NCBI GenBank assembly: GCA_023512835.1
Contig: CM042090.1
Span: 51,249,365-51,313,364, forward strand
Direction: 5' to 3'
Source of the DNA: Taxillus chinensis
Taxonomy: Eukaryota > Streptophyta > Magnoliopsida > Santalales > Loranthaceae
Length of the DNA: 64,000 bases
Below, in pieces: positions 1 to 10,979 of the stretch. Each line of letters opens with the position of its first letter. Position 1 is the first letter of the stretch. A model generated the notes under the pieces. The model worked only from the letters and a program-made list of their open reading frames with translations. It was not told the origin of the DNA and searched no databases. The position numbers and the translations under genes were made by a program.

Positions 1-845
1 CAGATTGAACATGTATTCTCCTTCCTCCGACCCCAGGAGGAAAACAAGGTGAGGCTGGTAGTCCGACAGTTGGAGGAGGAGGCATTGGAGTGGTGGCTTA
101 GCATTTCAGGAAGCCGAGACATGGAGACCATGTCCTGGAATGAGTTCCTCCAGTTGTTTCATGGGGAGTTCTTCCCAGAGTCGCTGCGGTGGCAGAAACG
201 GGAAGAGTTCAGCAGTTTTAAGCAGGGATCACATACGATGACAGAGTATGAGCGAGATTTTCGAGGGCTGAGTCGGTTTGCCCCAGAAGCAATCTCAAGG
301 GAGGACTTGAAGGCCCATAAGTTTACCATGGGACTCAAACCTGCCCTGAAGCAAAGAGTAGAGATGCTGCGACTGAAGATTTATGCTGAAGTCGTGGACA
401 CAGCAAAGATTGTGGAGAGAGGATTAGAAGAAGGAAGACAGGCTCACCAGGAGCGGCTGGGACAGAGTATGCGCGACAAACAGGGGGAACCAAGAGGCAG
501 AGGATTGAGCCTGGGAGTGGGACTCTTCCCAAGGACAGGAGCCAAGCTTCAATGGCCCCACCCAGTTCCCGTTACTTTGGAGGACAGGGAGGTTCTGCTA
601 GGAACTTCCCAAGTGGGTGTACCTGTTGTGGACAGGCAAGGCACGTCAAACGTGAGTGCCCCAAACAACACTTGAAGTGTCATAGCTGTGGGAAGATAGG
701 ACACATCAGTAAGGTGTGTTTCAGCAAGGGAAGTAGCCGGGGAGTTGGAAGTTTTGCAGAAGGAAGCAGGGGTGAGACCCCATTTCAAGCCCTAGCTCCG
801 GCCAGACATTCGTGGCAAGCCGGTCCGTGGTTCCGGTCACACTAG
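1..845 (+). pseudogene. gag: gypsy A gag (nucleocapsid), partial and frameshifted
   Basis: This is the capsid and nucleocapsid region of a Ty3/Gypsy chromovirus, which would package element RNA into cytoplasmic particles. The reading frame is already open at base 1, so the start lies outside the window. The retrotransposon gag domain covers about 1-480, with motifs such as EWWLS, FFPESLRWQKREEF and LSRFAPE. A frameshift near 500-560 moves coding to another frame. That frame carries two CCHC zinc knuckles of the form C-X2-C-X4-H-X4-C, CTCCGQARHVKREC and CHSCGKIGHISKVC (about 620-718). A second shift near 845 separates gag from protease. The motifs are directly visible; lineage (probably Tekay/Del) is inferred from similarity to elements B, C and H here. 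Confidence 0.9.
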
Positions 846-3800
846 ACCACAGGGGGAGAGGCAACCACAAGGAGGTTCGGAGGGGCGTTCCAGTGGACTC
901 CAAGCAGGAACCAAAGGAAAGGCGAGCGAGGCCAGTGGTGGGGCAAGCCAAGGCAGAGTGTTTGCGCTTACCTCAGCACCAGCAGAGATGGAGGATTTAC
1001 CATCACCCTCCGAGGAAGGTGGAGCCGGGCCTTCTGTAGTTCGAGGTACTATTTTAATATCTCGCACTGTTGTTGCGGCATTGTTTGATACCGGAGCCTC
1101 GTGCTCCCTGATTGCTAAGTCCTTGGTTGAGAGCCTTGGACTTGATTGTGTGGAGGCTAATAAACCTCTGAGGGTCGAGTCACCAATGGGAGGTGTGGAG
1201 TCGATCCACCGAGTGTGTCGTGAGTGTGCGCTTACGATAGGTGATGTTGAACTCTCTTTCGATCTATACGTGATGCCAATGAGGACCTTTAGTTTGATTT
1301 TGGGGATGGACTGATTGATGGCCTTTCAGGCTAAGATTGATTATTATAGACGACGAGTGACGTTTACTTCACCCACATGATCCTCCTATACCTTAGTGGG
1401 TGAATGGGATAGGAATGCTGGGAGAGCTGGACCGACGAGGGAGCTATGGGGCAATATTACACACAGACTTGCCACTCTAACCTTTGAGGAGGGAGGTAAC
1501 GTGGAGAAAAGGGTGTGGCCGGATGTTGCTGAGAATTTCCAGGATGTTTTTCCTGGGGAGTTGTTGGAGTTGCCTCCGAACAGAAGTATCGAGTTCACGA
1601 TTGAACTTCTGCCAGGGGTAGGACCCATTTCACAGGTGGCATACCGGATGGGACCTGCCGAGTTGCGGGAGCTTCAAAAGCAAATAAAGGAGCTTGGAGA
1701 TAAAGATTTTATCCGCCCTAGTACCTCACCTTGGGGTGCACCAGTTTTGTTTGCTAAGAAGGCATATGGTACGTTGCGGCTTTGTATTGATTACCGGAAG
1801 TTAAATCAAGTGACATTAAAGAACAAATACCCTTTACCGCGGATCGATGATTTACTTGACCAGCTGAGTGGAGCACGATGGTTCTCAAAGATTGATCTGT
1901 GTTCGGGATATCATCAATTGCGGGTCCGGAGTGAGGACATTCCTAAGACAGCATTCAGGTGCAAATACGGCCACTATGAGTGGTTAGTGATGCCTTTTGG
2001 GCTCACGAACGCACCAGCAGTGTTCATGCATCTGATGAATCAGGTATTTGCCCCATACCTAGATTCCTTCGTGGTGGTATTTATTGACGACATCCTCGTG
2101 TACTCTAAAACCCGAGCTGAGCATGAAGAGCACCTAACCGTGGTGTTGCAGACACTACGAGATCATCAATTGTATGCTAAATTTAGCAAGTGCGACTTCT
2201 GGATGCAAGAGGTGCATTTTCTTGGGCATGTAATATCTACCGAAGGAGTTGGAGTGGACCCAACCAAGATTGAGTCCGTATCATCTTAGAAGAGGCCCGC
2301 AAATGTTTTTGAGATCTGCAGCTTCTTGGGTCTGGAAGGGTATTACCGGCGTTTCGTGGAAGGGTTTTCTCGGTTGGCGGCGCCCATGACAGCCCTTACG
2401 CGGAAGGGGGCCAAATTCGAGTGGACGAACAAGTGTCAACAAGTTTTGAAGAATTGAAGACTCGTCTGACAACTGCACCGGTGTTGAGTCTACCATAGGA
2501 GGGGGTGCCATTTGAAGTATATTGCGATGCGTCTCGCGTTGGACTGGGGTGTGTCCTAATGCAGGAGCACAAAGTCATAGCATATGGCTCGCGACAGCTG
2601 AAGTCCCATGAGCAAAATTATCCAACGCACGACCTGGAGTTAGCAGTGGTTATTTTTGCCCTAAAGTCTTGGCGACATTACCTGTTGGGGGAGAAATTCG
2701 TGGTATACACTGACCACAAAAGCCTATAGTATATCTTCACCCAGAGAGACCTAAATTTGAGACAGCGAAGATGGGTAGAGTACCTGCAAATGTTTGACTT
2801 CACGCTCTCCTACACGCCTGGGAAAGGGAATTTAGTTGCTGACGCATTAAGTAGAAAGGGAAAAGCTGAGGTTTCCATGAGAGAATGGAAAATGATGGAA
2901 CAGTTAGCAGTGCTTCAAGTACAGCCTGATTTTCGCGGTGGGGAAGCAATCCTGTGTCCTATCACTGTGATACCAGAGTTATATCAACGCGCCCGTGATG
3001 GACAGTTGGGGGACGTGGACTGTGAAGTGATCCGGGCCCAGATAGAGGCCGGAGAGTTGTCAGAAGACTGGACAGAAGGAGTTGAACATGAGTTGAAATT
3101 TCGGGGGCGTCTGATAGTACCGCCTCCCATGCGTGAGGATGTGCTAAGGGAGTTTCATCATTCCCGTTTGGCTGTGCACCCAGGAGGCACAAAAATGTAT
3201 CATGCCGTTCGAGCGCAGTTCTGGTGGCCGGGACTGAAGCGGAGTGTAGCAGAGTTTGTTTCCAGGTGCCTTACTTGTCAACAAGTGAAGGCGGAGCATC
3301 AACGACCGGCTGGTCATTTGCAGCCTTTGCCTGTAGCTGAGTGGAAGTGGGAGCATATTACCATGGACTTTGTGACAGGACTTCCTACCACTTCCGAGCG
3401 GAAGGATATGATTTGGGTCATCGTAGATCGATTAACTAAATCGGCCCATTTCTTGGCAATTCGGGAGCGAGACCCTATCGGCGCATTAAGCCAGCTATAT
3501 GTTGATGCGATTGTCCGATTGCATGGAGTGCCCTTGTCTATTGTTTCAGACAGGGATGTGCGGTTTACATCTCGGTTTTGGGGAGGTTTGCAAGAAGCCT
3601 TGGGAACACGACTTAATTGGAGTACTACTTTCCATCCTGAAACTGATGGTTAGTCGGAGAGGACCATTCAAACATTGGAAGACTTGTTGAGAGCTTGTGT
3701 ACTAGATTTTGGAGGATCATGGGCTTCTCACCTTCCTCTGGTGGAGTTTGCCTATAATAACAGCTACCAGTCCTCTATTGGGATGGCCCCATTTGAGGCA

Positions 3801-4409
3801 TTGTATGGCCGCCCATGTCGGTCTCCATTATGTTGGGCAGAAGTTGGAGAGACAGCTATGTTAGGACCTCAATTGGTCCAGGAGGCTACGGCAAAGGTAC
3901 AGCTGATTAGGCAACGCCTTCTTACAGCTCAGAGCCGGCAAAAGTCTTATGCGGATCGCCGACGCAGACCATTGGAGTTTGTAGTAGGAGACCACGTATT
4001 CCTTCGTGTTTCTCCACGGAGAGGGCATAAGAGATTTGGAAAAGGGTCCAAGTTATCTCCGCGATACATTGGACCTTTTGAGATTTTGAGCAGAGTTGGA
4101 CCTGTTGCTTATAGGTTGGCATTACCACCTAGTTTGAGCAGAGTTCATGATGTTTTCCATATATCCCAGTTGCGGAAATATCATCCCGATCCCACACATG
4201 TGTTGGATTGGAGTACTCTGGATCTTGAGGCAGATGTGTCAGTTGTTGAGGCACCCATCCGTATTTTGGATAGGCGAGAGAAGCAGCTGCAAGGTAAGAC
4301 TATTCCATTGGTTCGGTTGTTGTGGAAACACCGGGGGATGGAGGAAGAGACTTGGGAACGCGAGGCTGAGATGCGTGCTCACTACCCTGATTTGTTCGAG
4401 GACGAATAA
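846..4409 (+). pseudogene. pol: gypsy A pol: protease, RT, RNase H, integrase, chromodomain (degenerate)
   Basis: Chromovirus polyprotein that would copy and integrate element DNA. In order: aspartic protease (LFDTGASCSLIA near 1081); reverse transcriptase (about 1600-2290, catalytic [10 protein letters not shown] near 2077); RNase H ([10 protein letters not shown] near 2518, TDHKSL near 2709); integrase with a zinc-binding H-H-C-C region (about 3148-3300), core aspartates in MDFVTGLP and VSDRD, and E in the TIQTLEDLL stretch; then a C-terminal chromodomain (about 4200-4400, WKHRGMEEETWERE). Breaks: TGA at 1312 and 1378, TAG at 2287, a one-base frameshift near 2445, and TAG at 2496, 2727 and 3651. 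The frame after 2445 is otherwise open to TAA at 4407. Protein details ([19 protein letters not shown]) group A with H rather than with B and C. Confidence 0.93.
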
Positions 4410-4430
4410 CCCTGACGGGGGGAGAAAGGC
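4395..4430 (+). repeat. proto-PPT module at the end of gypsy A pol
   Basis: The 12-mer TTCGAGGACGAA at 4395-4406 encodes the last residues of pol and is followed by a G-rich run (CGGGGGGAGAAAGG). The same 12-mer recurs at 4566-4577 just before the true polypurine tract. H, B and C show the same arrangement. Confidence 0.6.
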
Positions 4431-4584
4431 AAACATCAACATAATCAGGTATTTGCCCAACTGGTTAGGTGACCTGAGAATATTTCTTTTATGTGTATCA
4501 TGCAGTGTATTAATTTGTGTATTCATTGGTTGTTATTGCTGTTTCCTTCCATGCCACATTTTCTTTTCGAGGACGAAAAGTCTT

Positions 4585-4597
4585 AAGGGGGAGAGGA
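4585..4597 (+). promoter_or_regulatory. polypurine tract of gypsy A
   Basis: AAGGGGGAGAGGA lies directly against the TG that starts the 3' LTR. In this family such a purine run primes plus-strand DNA synthesis. It is preceded by a possible hairpin: CTTTTCG, loop AGGA, CGAAAAG (4563-4580). B, C and H have the same tract. Confidence 0.85.
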
Positions 4598-6239
4598 TGT
4601 AAGGACCCGTGTTTTGAGTTAGTCACAGTCTTGTCTTCTGAATGGGAACTTTCTAGATTTTGGACCTAGTAGATGGCCTCAAACAATTGGCGTGCAAGAA
4701 CAAAAGTTGCTTAGAATGAGGTCCTCTACCTACCACAGAAATTTCAGAGCATTTGGAGCTGCACGTGAATTCACCCATTTCACTTGCAAGCATATTTTTG
4801 CTTCTCAGACCTCTACAAGATGCAAGGAGGTTTGGGGTAAAGTTTGAGTGCATTTAGAGCTGCACGCCAATTGGGGAATTGGCGTGCAAATTGGCGTGCA
4901 GACTTATTTTTGCATGGTTACCTTGGTTTTATCATTTTAATGATTTTTCCCTAAAGGACCATGTTGAAATTATGAGTATTTTGCCCTGTATGGAAGCGGG
5001 AAGGTGGTAGTTTGCATGATCAAAACTACGTCGTTTTGATCCTGGGTTTCACTAAATCAAAACTATGTCGTTTTGCTGTGTGTGGTGTCTATATAATGGT
5101 GTTGAGGCTTAGTTTTAGGGTTTAGGGTTTTCTGTTTGCTGTTGCAACCGCCGCAGAGAGATAGAGAGAGAGAGAGAGAGAGTGAGGGAACCTTCGGATC
5201 TTGGCCGTAGAGGTTCGCGTGGGTGGTCGGTGTATCGTAGAGGCTAGAGCAGAGGACATTTGCAAGGTAGGGACTCCGTTCTTCTCAGTTTTTCTCTGTC
5301 CTAGGGTATCTGTCCTATACATGCTTATATATATATATGTAAATCCATATAGGTGTGATCTCCTATATGGATGTTGGCCTTCAATGGCATATTGGTTGAT
5401 TTGATGCTTGGAAGTGGACTGGAAATTGTTGGGTGGTCTATGCCCACTAGGTGTTTGATAAAATGTTTGTGTGGCTACACTCACTATGTGCTTGATAATA
5501 TTCCTGTGTGACTGTTGTATGTTGCGTGTTTGGTTTTAAGCCTGTGAGGCTGGTATATATTGTTTGTAGCCGACTATGTCGACCGGGTGAACCTAGTTTG
5601 TGATATACTCTGTTGAGCTGCATTGCTGTTTTATATTAAATTGAGATGTGTTACTAAGCCGTACTTTTGTAACTGATTATATTGTTGTTTGAGATGGATC
5701 ACCCAAATGTGATGGGATTGAGCTGAGTTATGGGCCAGGCATGATAGCTGGACCCCTTGAGATTTGGCCAGGACCGCGGTCCTGAGTCTCGGTGTAGCAC
5801 TCACGACGGTGGGCTAAGTCTACACCCATTCCTGAGGGTAGGTATGGCGCCCGAGGAGGTGGTTGACCATACCTGACTCGGGTGGAAAATGTTGCATTGG
5901 TGTCCATGCAACATTCGCCTGGATGTGGTATGTCATGTCGCCGTGGTGGTGGGGTGTCCTCTGCCCTCCAGTGTGGGCTCAGGTAAAAGGTGTGTTACTG
6001 GGTGATGTTTGCTATTTTAGCCTTAGGCACGACACGAGCACAAGCATACACTTGTCATGTATACTGTTGAGTGGGACGGGTCTGGGGAGACTGGATCCCT
6101 ACTGAGCTATGGTTTGCTCACCCTTCCCATAAACTGTTCTTTTGCAGGATTTGGCAGGCGGTAGGTGAAAGGGCTGGAGGATAGGCCACTGAGGTTGAAG
6201 ACTATGTTGGTTTTCATTGCTTTGTTATGGATAATCACA
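4598..6239 (+). mobile_element. 3' LTR of gypsy A, mosaic, right end truncated
   Basis: The LTR begins TGTAAGGACCCG directly after the polypurine tract. U3 holds an inverted repeat TGCACGCCAATT/AATTGGCGTGCA (4861-4888) and two ACGT-core palindromes (about 5022-5075). TATA is at 5090-5096, followed by telobox-like TTTAGGGTTT (5113-5131), a GA repeat (5154-5182) and a leader hairpin (5344-5371). To about 5600 the sequence matches the LTR of B. From about 5690 to 6215 it matches the LTR of H (shared GTCGCCGTGGTGGTGGGG block near 5938). The usual GGGCGTGACA end is missing, and similarity fades near 6215-6240, so the right edge is approximate. Confidence 0.85.
5344..5371 (+). promoter_or_regulatory. 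conserved leader hairpin in LTR of A
   Basis: Perfect 10-bp inverted repeat TCCATATAGG/CCTATATGGA with loop TGTGATCT, about 250 bases after TATA and so inside the presumed transcript leader. It recurs at 12125-12152 (minus), 13212-13239, 14276-14303, 23966-23993 and 25849-25876. Function unknown; RNA dimerisation, packaging or translation control are possibilities only. Confidence 0.7.
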
Positions 6240-6517
6240 CATAACATAGAAAACCAAAGAGGTATTTTTGGACCGATCCTATCGTTTTTCCATGCTGATC
6301 ATTTGTTTCTGAAGGCCCATGTCCAAATTGTGGATGGAAGATAGAGATTTTAAAGTCATTTAACATTGGTTACTGTTCTTTAGAATTCTTCGACTTTACG
6401 AGTTTGCGAACTTGTCGATGCTTACAATAATGCTCTCTTTTCCGTACTATGACTCTACGACCTTCGACCCTAGATCTACGAGTCACAATGTTCTGTCACT
6501 ATTTCGCCTTGAGTCTC
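6240..6517. other. unassigned stretch between A and B
   Basis: There is no coding sequence and no convincing LTR end here. About 6400-6515 is rich in short CGAC/CTACGA/TTCGAC words that loosely recall the repeat-rich part of the Tat/Ogre-like LTR at 61090-61560. It may be a decayed fragment of such an LTR left at a deletion junction; that is a guess. Confidence 0.3.
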
Positions 6518-9500
6518 TAGACCCAGTGAGTGAGCCGACCAGTGCCACGGGCCAAGGAAGGGTGTTTGCGCTGGAGGCGACGTACTAGGAGGAGGCTGAG
6601 CTACCACCCCCACCAGCTGAGGGTGGAGCAGGACCATCGGTGGTTAGAGGTACCCTTTTGATCTCCCGTACATTAGCTTCTGTTCTTTTCGATATGGGTG
6701 CATCATGTTCGTTTGTTGCTGAGCTTGTGATAGATAGCTTGGGGTTAGCTTGTGTGGAGGCAGCTAAGCCCCAAGTTGTTGAGTCTCCAGTGGGGGTATG
6801 ATTGAGGTACGACGTGTGTGTCGTGATTGTGCGTTAACCATAGGAGAGGTGGAGCTGAGTTTTGACTTGCATGTAATGCCTTTGAGGACGTTTGACCTGA
6901 TCTTGGGTATGGATTGGCTTATGGCTTTCCAGGCCAAGATAGATTGTTATCGGCAGCGTGTATCCTTTGTGACACCTGTAGGGACCTCTTGCACCCTGCA
7001 GGGGGAGTGGGACTGTGAGGTGAGTCAGGCCGGGCCAGTGTTGGACCAGTGGGGTGCCATTACCCACAGGTTGGCAGCCCTTACCTTTGCTGAGGAGGGT
7101 AAGGTGGAAAAGAGGGTGTGGCCCACTGTTGTGGACCAATTTCAGGGATGTTTTTCCCGAAGAGTTGAGGAGTTTACCACCTAAGAGGAGTGTGGAGTTC
7201 ACCATTGAGTTGGTGCCGGGGACGGGTCCGATTTCCCAAGTAGCGTATCGTATGGGGCCAGCCGAGTTGAGGGAGCTTGGAGGCAAATCGAGGAGTTGGT
7301 GGGCCAGGGGTATATCAGACCGAGTACCTCACCTTGGGGTGCTCCGGTGCTCTTTGCAAAGAAGGCAGACGGCACGCTTCGCCACTGCATAGATTACAGG
7401 AAGCTGAATTCAATGAATGTGAAGAACAAGTACCCGTTGCCTCGGATAGACAACCTGTTTGACCAATTGAGTGGGCCCCAGTGGTTTTCCAAAATAGATT
7501 TACGGTCGGGGTATCACCAGTTGAGGGTTAGGGAGGAGGACATCCCTAAGACGGCCTTTCGGTGCAGGTATGGGCACTATGAGTGGGTAGTGATGCCTTT
7601 CGGGCTCACTAATGCGCCAGTGGTCTTCATGCATTTGATGAACCAAGTCTTTGCCCCATACTTAGACTCATTCATGGTGGTGTTTATAGACGATATCTTG
7701 GTATATTCCAAGACCGAGAGGGAGCATGTGGAACATCTGGCAACAGTGTTGCAAACCTTGAGGGACCAGCAGTTGTTTGCTAAGTTTAGCAAGTGTGAGT
7801 TTTGGCTGCAGGAGGTTCACTTTCTTCGCCATGTGGTGTCAGCTGAGGGAGTTAGGGTGGACCTAGCCAAGATTGAGGCTGCGGCATCGTGGGCGAGGCC
7901 AACCAATGTTTTTGAGATCCGTAGCTTTCTTGGCTTGGCGGGGTACTATCGTCGTTTTGTTGAGGGGTTCTCTTGTTTAGCGGCCCCTATGACGGCGTTG
8001 ACTAGGAAAGGAGTGAAATTTGAGTAAACGGACAAGTGCCAACAGGCGTTTGAGACTCTCAAAACCCGTTTGACCACTGCACCGGTGTTGAGGTTACCTC
8101 AGGAGGATATCCCCTATGAGGTGTACTGTGATGCGTCCAGGGTTGGTTTGGGGTGTGTGCTTATGCAGGAGCATAGTGTGGTAGCTTATTAGTCAAGGCA
8201 GCTGAAGCCTCATGAGCAGAATTATCCTACTCATGACCTTGAGTTGGCGGCTGTCATCTTCGCCCTGAAGAGTTGGCAGCATAACCTCTTGGGGGAGAAG
8301 TTCGTGGTGTTCTCAGATCACAAGAGCCTTCGATACATCTTTACTCAGAAGGACTTGAATTTGAGGCAGAGGAGATGGGTGGAGTATTTGCAGACCTTTG
8401 ACTTTACTCTTGCCTATACCCCGGGCAAGGGTAATGTTGTGGCTGATGCGTTGAGCAGAAAAGGGAAAGCCGAGGTGGCCGTGGGAGAGTGGAAGCTGAT
8501 GGAGCAGTTGGCGATGTTGCAGCTGCAGCTTGTTGTTCGTGATGGTGGGACAGTCCTGAGTCCTTTGGTAGTTGTGCCTGAGTTGTACCAGCACGTCCGG
8601 GAGGAACAGTTGGGTGACATTGAGTGTGAGGTTCTCCGTGCCCGTATTGAGGCTGGGGAGCTATCTGAGGACTGGACAGAGGGTCCTAAGCGTGAGTTGT
8701 CTTTTCAGGGGTGGTTGGTAGTGGCTTCTTCTCTCCGTGATGAGGTGATGAGGGAGTTTCACCAGTCTAGAGTTGCTGTGCATCCAGGGGGTATGAAGAT
8801 GTACCATGCGCTTCGAGGACATTTTTGGTGGCCTGGGATGAAACGCGATGTGGCTGTTTTTGTTTCACGGTGCTTCACGTGTCAGCAGGTGAAGGCTGAG
8901 CATCAGCGGCCAGCGGGCATGTTACAGCCCTTGCCCATAGCGGAGTGGAAGTGGGACCACATTGCGATGGACTTTGTGACTAGTCTTCCACCCACCACTG
9001 GGAGGAAGGATATGATTTGGGTGATTGTGGATCGACTCACAAAGTCAGCCCATTTCCTGGCTGTTCGTGAGCGGGACTCTATTGGGACCTTGAGTCAGCT
9101 ATACATGAACGAGATTGTGCGACTGCATGGAGTACCATCATCGGTTGTCTCTGACCGGGATTCGAGGTTCACTTCCCGTTTTTGGGTAGGTTTGCAGGAG
9201 GCTATGGGGACCAAGCTTCACTTGAGTACAACCTTTCACCTTGAGACTGACGGCCAGACATAGAGGACAAATCAGACTTTGGAGGACATGTTACGGGCCT
9301 GTGTGTTAGACTTTGGGGGTTCGTGGGCAACTCACCTTGCTTTGATGGAGTTTGCCTACAACAACAGTTATCAGGCATCCATTGGGATGGCTCCTTTTGA
9401 GGCGTTGTATGGGAGGCCGTGCCGCTCACCCTTGTGTTGGACTGAGGTAGGAGAGGTAGCTCTCTTGGGACCACAGTTGGTTCAAGAGGCTACCGAGAAG

Positions 9501-10019
9501 GTTAAGTTAATTCGTCAACGGTCGTTATCAGCTCAGAGTCGGCAGAAATCTTATGCGGATCAGCTGCGGCGACCTTTGGAGTTTTCTATTGGTGATCATG
9601 TGTTTCTTCGTGTTTCTCCACGTCGTGGACATCGCCGGTTTAGGCGAGGTTCCAAGCTATCTCCACGGTTTATTGATCCTTTTGAGATTCTGACTCTTGT
9701 GGGGCCGGTGGCTTACCGGTTAGCTTTGCCACCGCGGCTGAGTAGGGTGCACAATGTATTCCACGTGTCCCAGTTGCGGAAGTATCACCCTGACCCCACC
9801 CATGTGATCGATTGGGGGACCTTAGACATTGAGGATGACATGTCCGTTGTTGAGGCCCCTATCCGTATCCTAGATTGGCGATAGAAGCTTTTGCGTGGTC
9901 GTGCTATTCCTTTGGTTCGTGTGCTGTGGCAGCACCATGGCATTGAGGAGGAGACATGGGAACGTGGGTCCGTGATGCGTGAGCAGCACCCAGAATTGTT
10001 CGAGGACGAACAATCTTAA
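6518..10019 (+). pseudogene. pol: gypsy B protease-pol-chromodomain, 5'-truncated
   Basis: The copy starts abruptly in the gag-protease linker, at the CCAGTGAGTGAGCCGACCA motif that C also has at about 19438. Its 5' LTR, gag and primer site are gone. Remaining domains: protease (LFDMGASCSFVA, where the catalytic DTG has become DMG), RT (about 7190-7900, [10 protein letters not shown] near 7681), RNase H ([10 protein letters not shown] near 8123), integrase (about 8750-9330) and chromodomain (QHHGIEEETWERG) to TAA at 10017. Breaks: TAG 6586; small indels near 6795, 7145 and 7283; TAA 8025; TAG 8190, 9261 and 9882. RT onward matches C closely ([13 protein letters not shown]). Confidence 0.93.
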
Positions 10020-10032
10020 GCGTGGGAGGTGG
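9999..10032 (+). repeat. proto-PPT module at the end of gypsy B pol
   Basis: TTCGAGGACGAACAATCTTAAG followed by a G-rich run, at the pol stop. It closely resembles the module before the real polypurine tract (10313-10344, one change in the 12-mer). ATTGTTCG/CGAACAAT could pair around loop AGGA. Confidence 0.6.
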
Positions 10033-10331
10033 CTGTTGGCCAAGGGATAGTGATGTGTTTTCTTGTATTAGTTGTGTACGATTTGGTGTATTTGTATTGT
10101 CTTTTAGACATGTGTTCATATTTGTGAGGTGTTTTGAGATGTGTATTTGTGACATGCGGATATGTGTTATATGCATTATTGTGATGCATGTGGTTATGGA
10201 TTGTGGTGGTACCTTGTTATGTGCTGTGCGCGGTGTATGACCCATTTGGTGTTGTGGCTTGCCGGGTGGCAAATGGGTAGCTTGTGTTTGTTTTCCTCGT
10301 ATGTCATTTCTTTTCGAGGATGAAAAGTCTT

Positions 10332-10344
10332 AAGGGGGAGAGGA
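10332..10344 (+). promoter_or_regulatory. polypurine tract of gypsy B
   Basis: AAGGGGGAGAGGA directly before TGTAATGACCCG, the start of the 3' LTR. Confidence 0.85.
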
Positions 10345-10979
10345 TGTAATGACCCGTGTGTAACCCGTATGTAAGAAGTTAACCACAAACACCTTGGATG
10401 TTGGTGCACAAGTTTGAGGTAAGAGATGAGCCCAAGAGGGGACTTTTGGGAGGTGCATGTGACCAGTGATAACGTACCTTTATGCCCTAGGAAGATGCTA
10501 TGCGTATACAGGCGGTTTTAAGCTATTTTGGCTGATCTTGAAGCTCACTTTTGATAGGGTAGATGGCCTCACACAATTGGCGTGCAAGAACAAAAGTTTC
10601 TTAGAATGAGGTCCTCTACCTACCACAGAAATTTCAGAGCATTTGGAGCTGCACGTAAATTCACCCATTGCACGTGCAAGCATATTTTTGCTTCTCAGAC
10701 CTCTACAAGATGCAAGGAGGCTTGGGGTGAAGTTTGAGTGCATTTGGAGCTGGACGCCAATTGGGGAATTGGCGTTCAAATTGGCGTGCAGGCATGTTTT
10801 TGCATGGTTACCTTGGTTTTGTCGTTCTAATCATCTTTTCCCAAAGGACCATGTTGGAATTGTGAATATTTTGGTGTGTATAGATGTGGGAAGGTCATAG
10901 CTTGTTCCATCAAAACTACGTCGTTTTGATGCTGGGAATCACTTAATCAAAACTACGTCATTTTGATGTTGTGTTGTCT

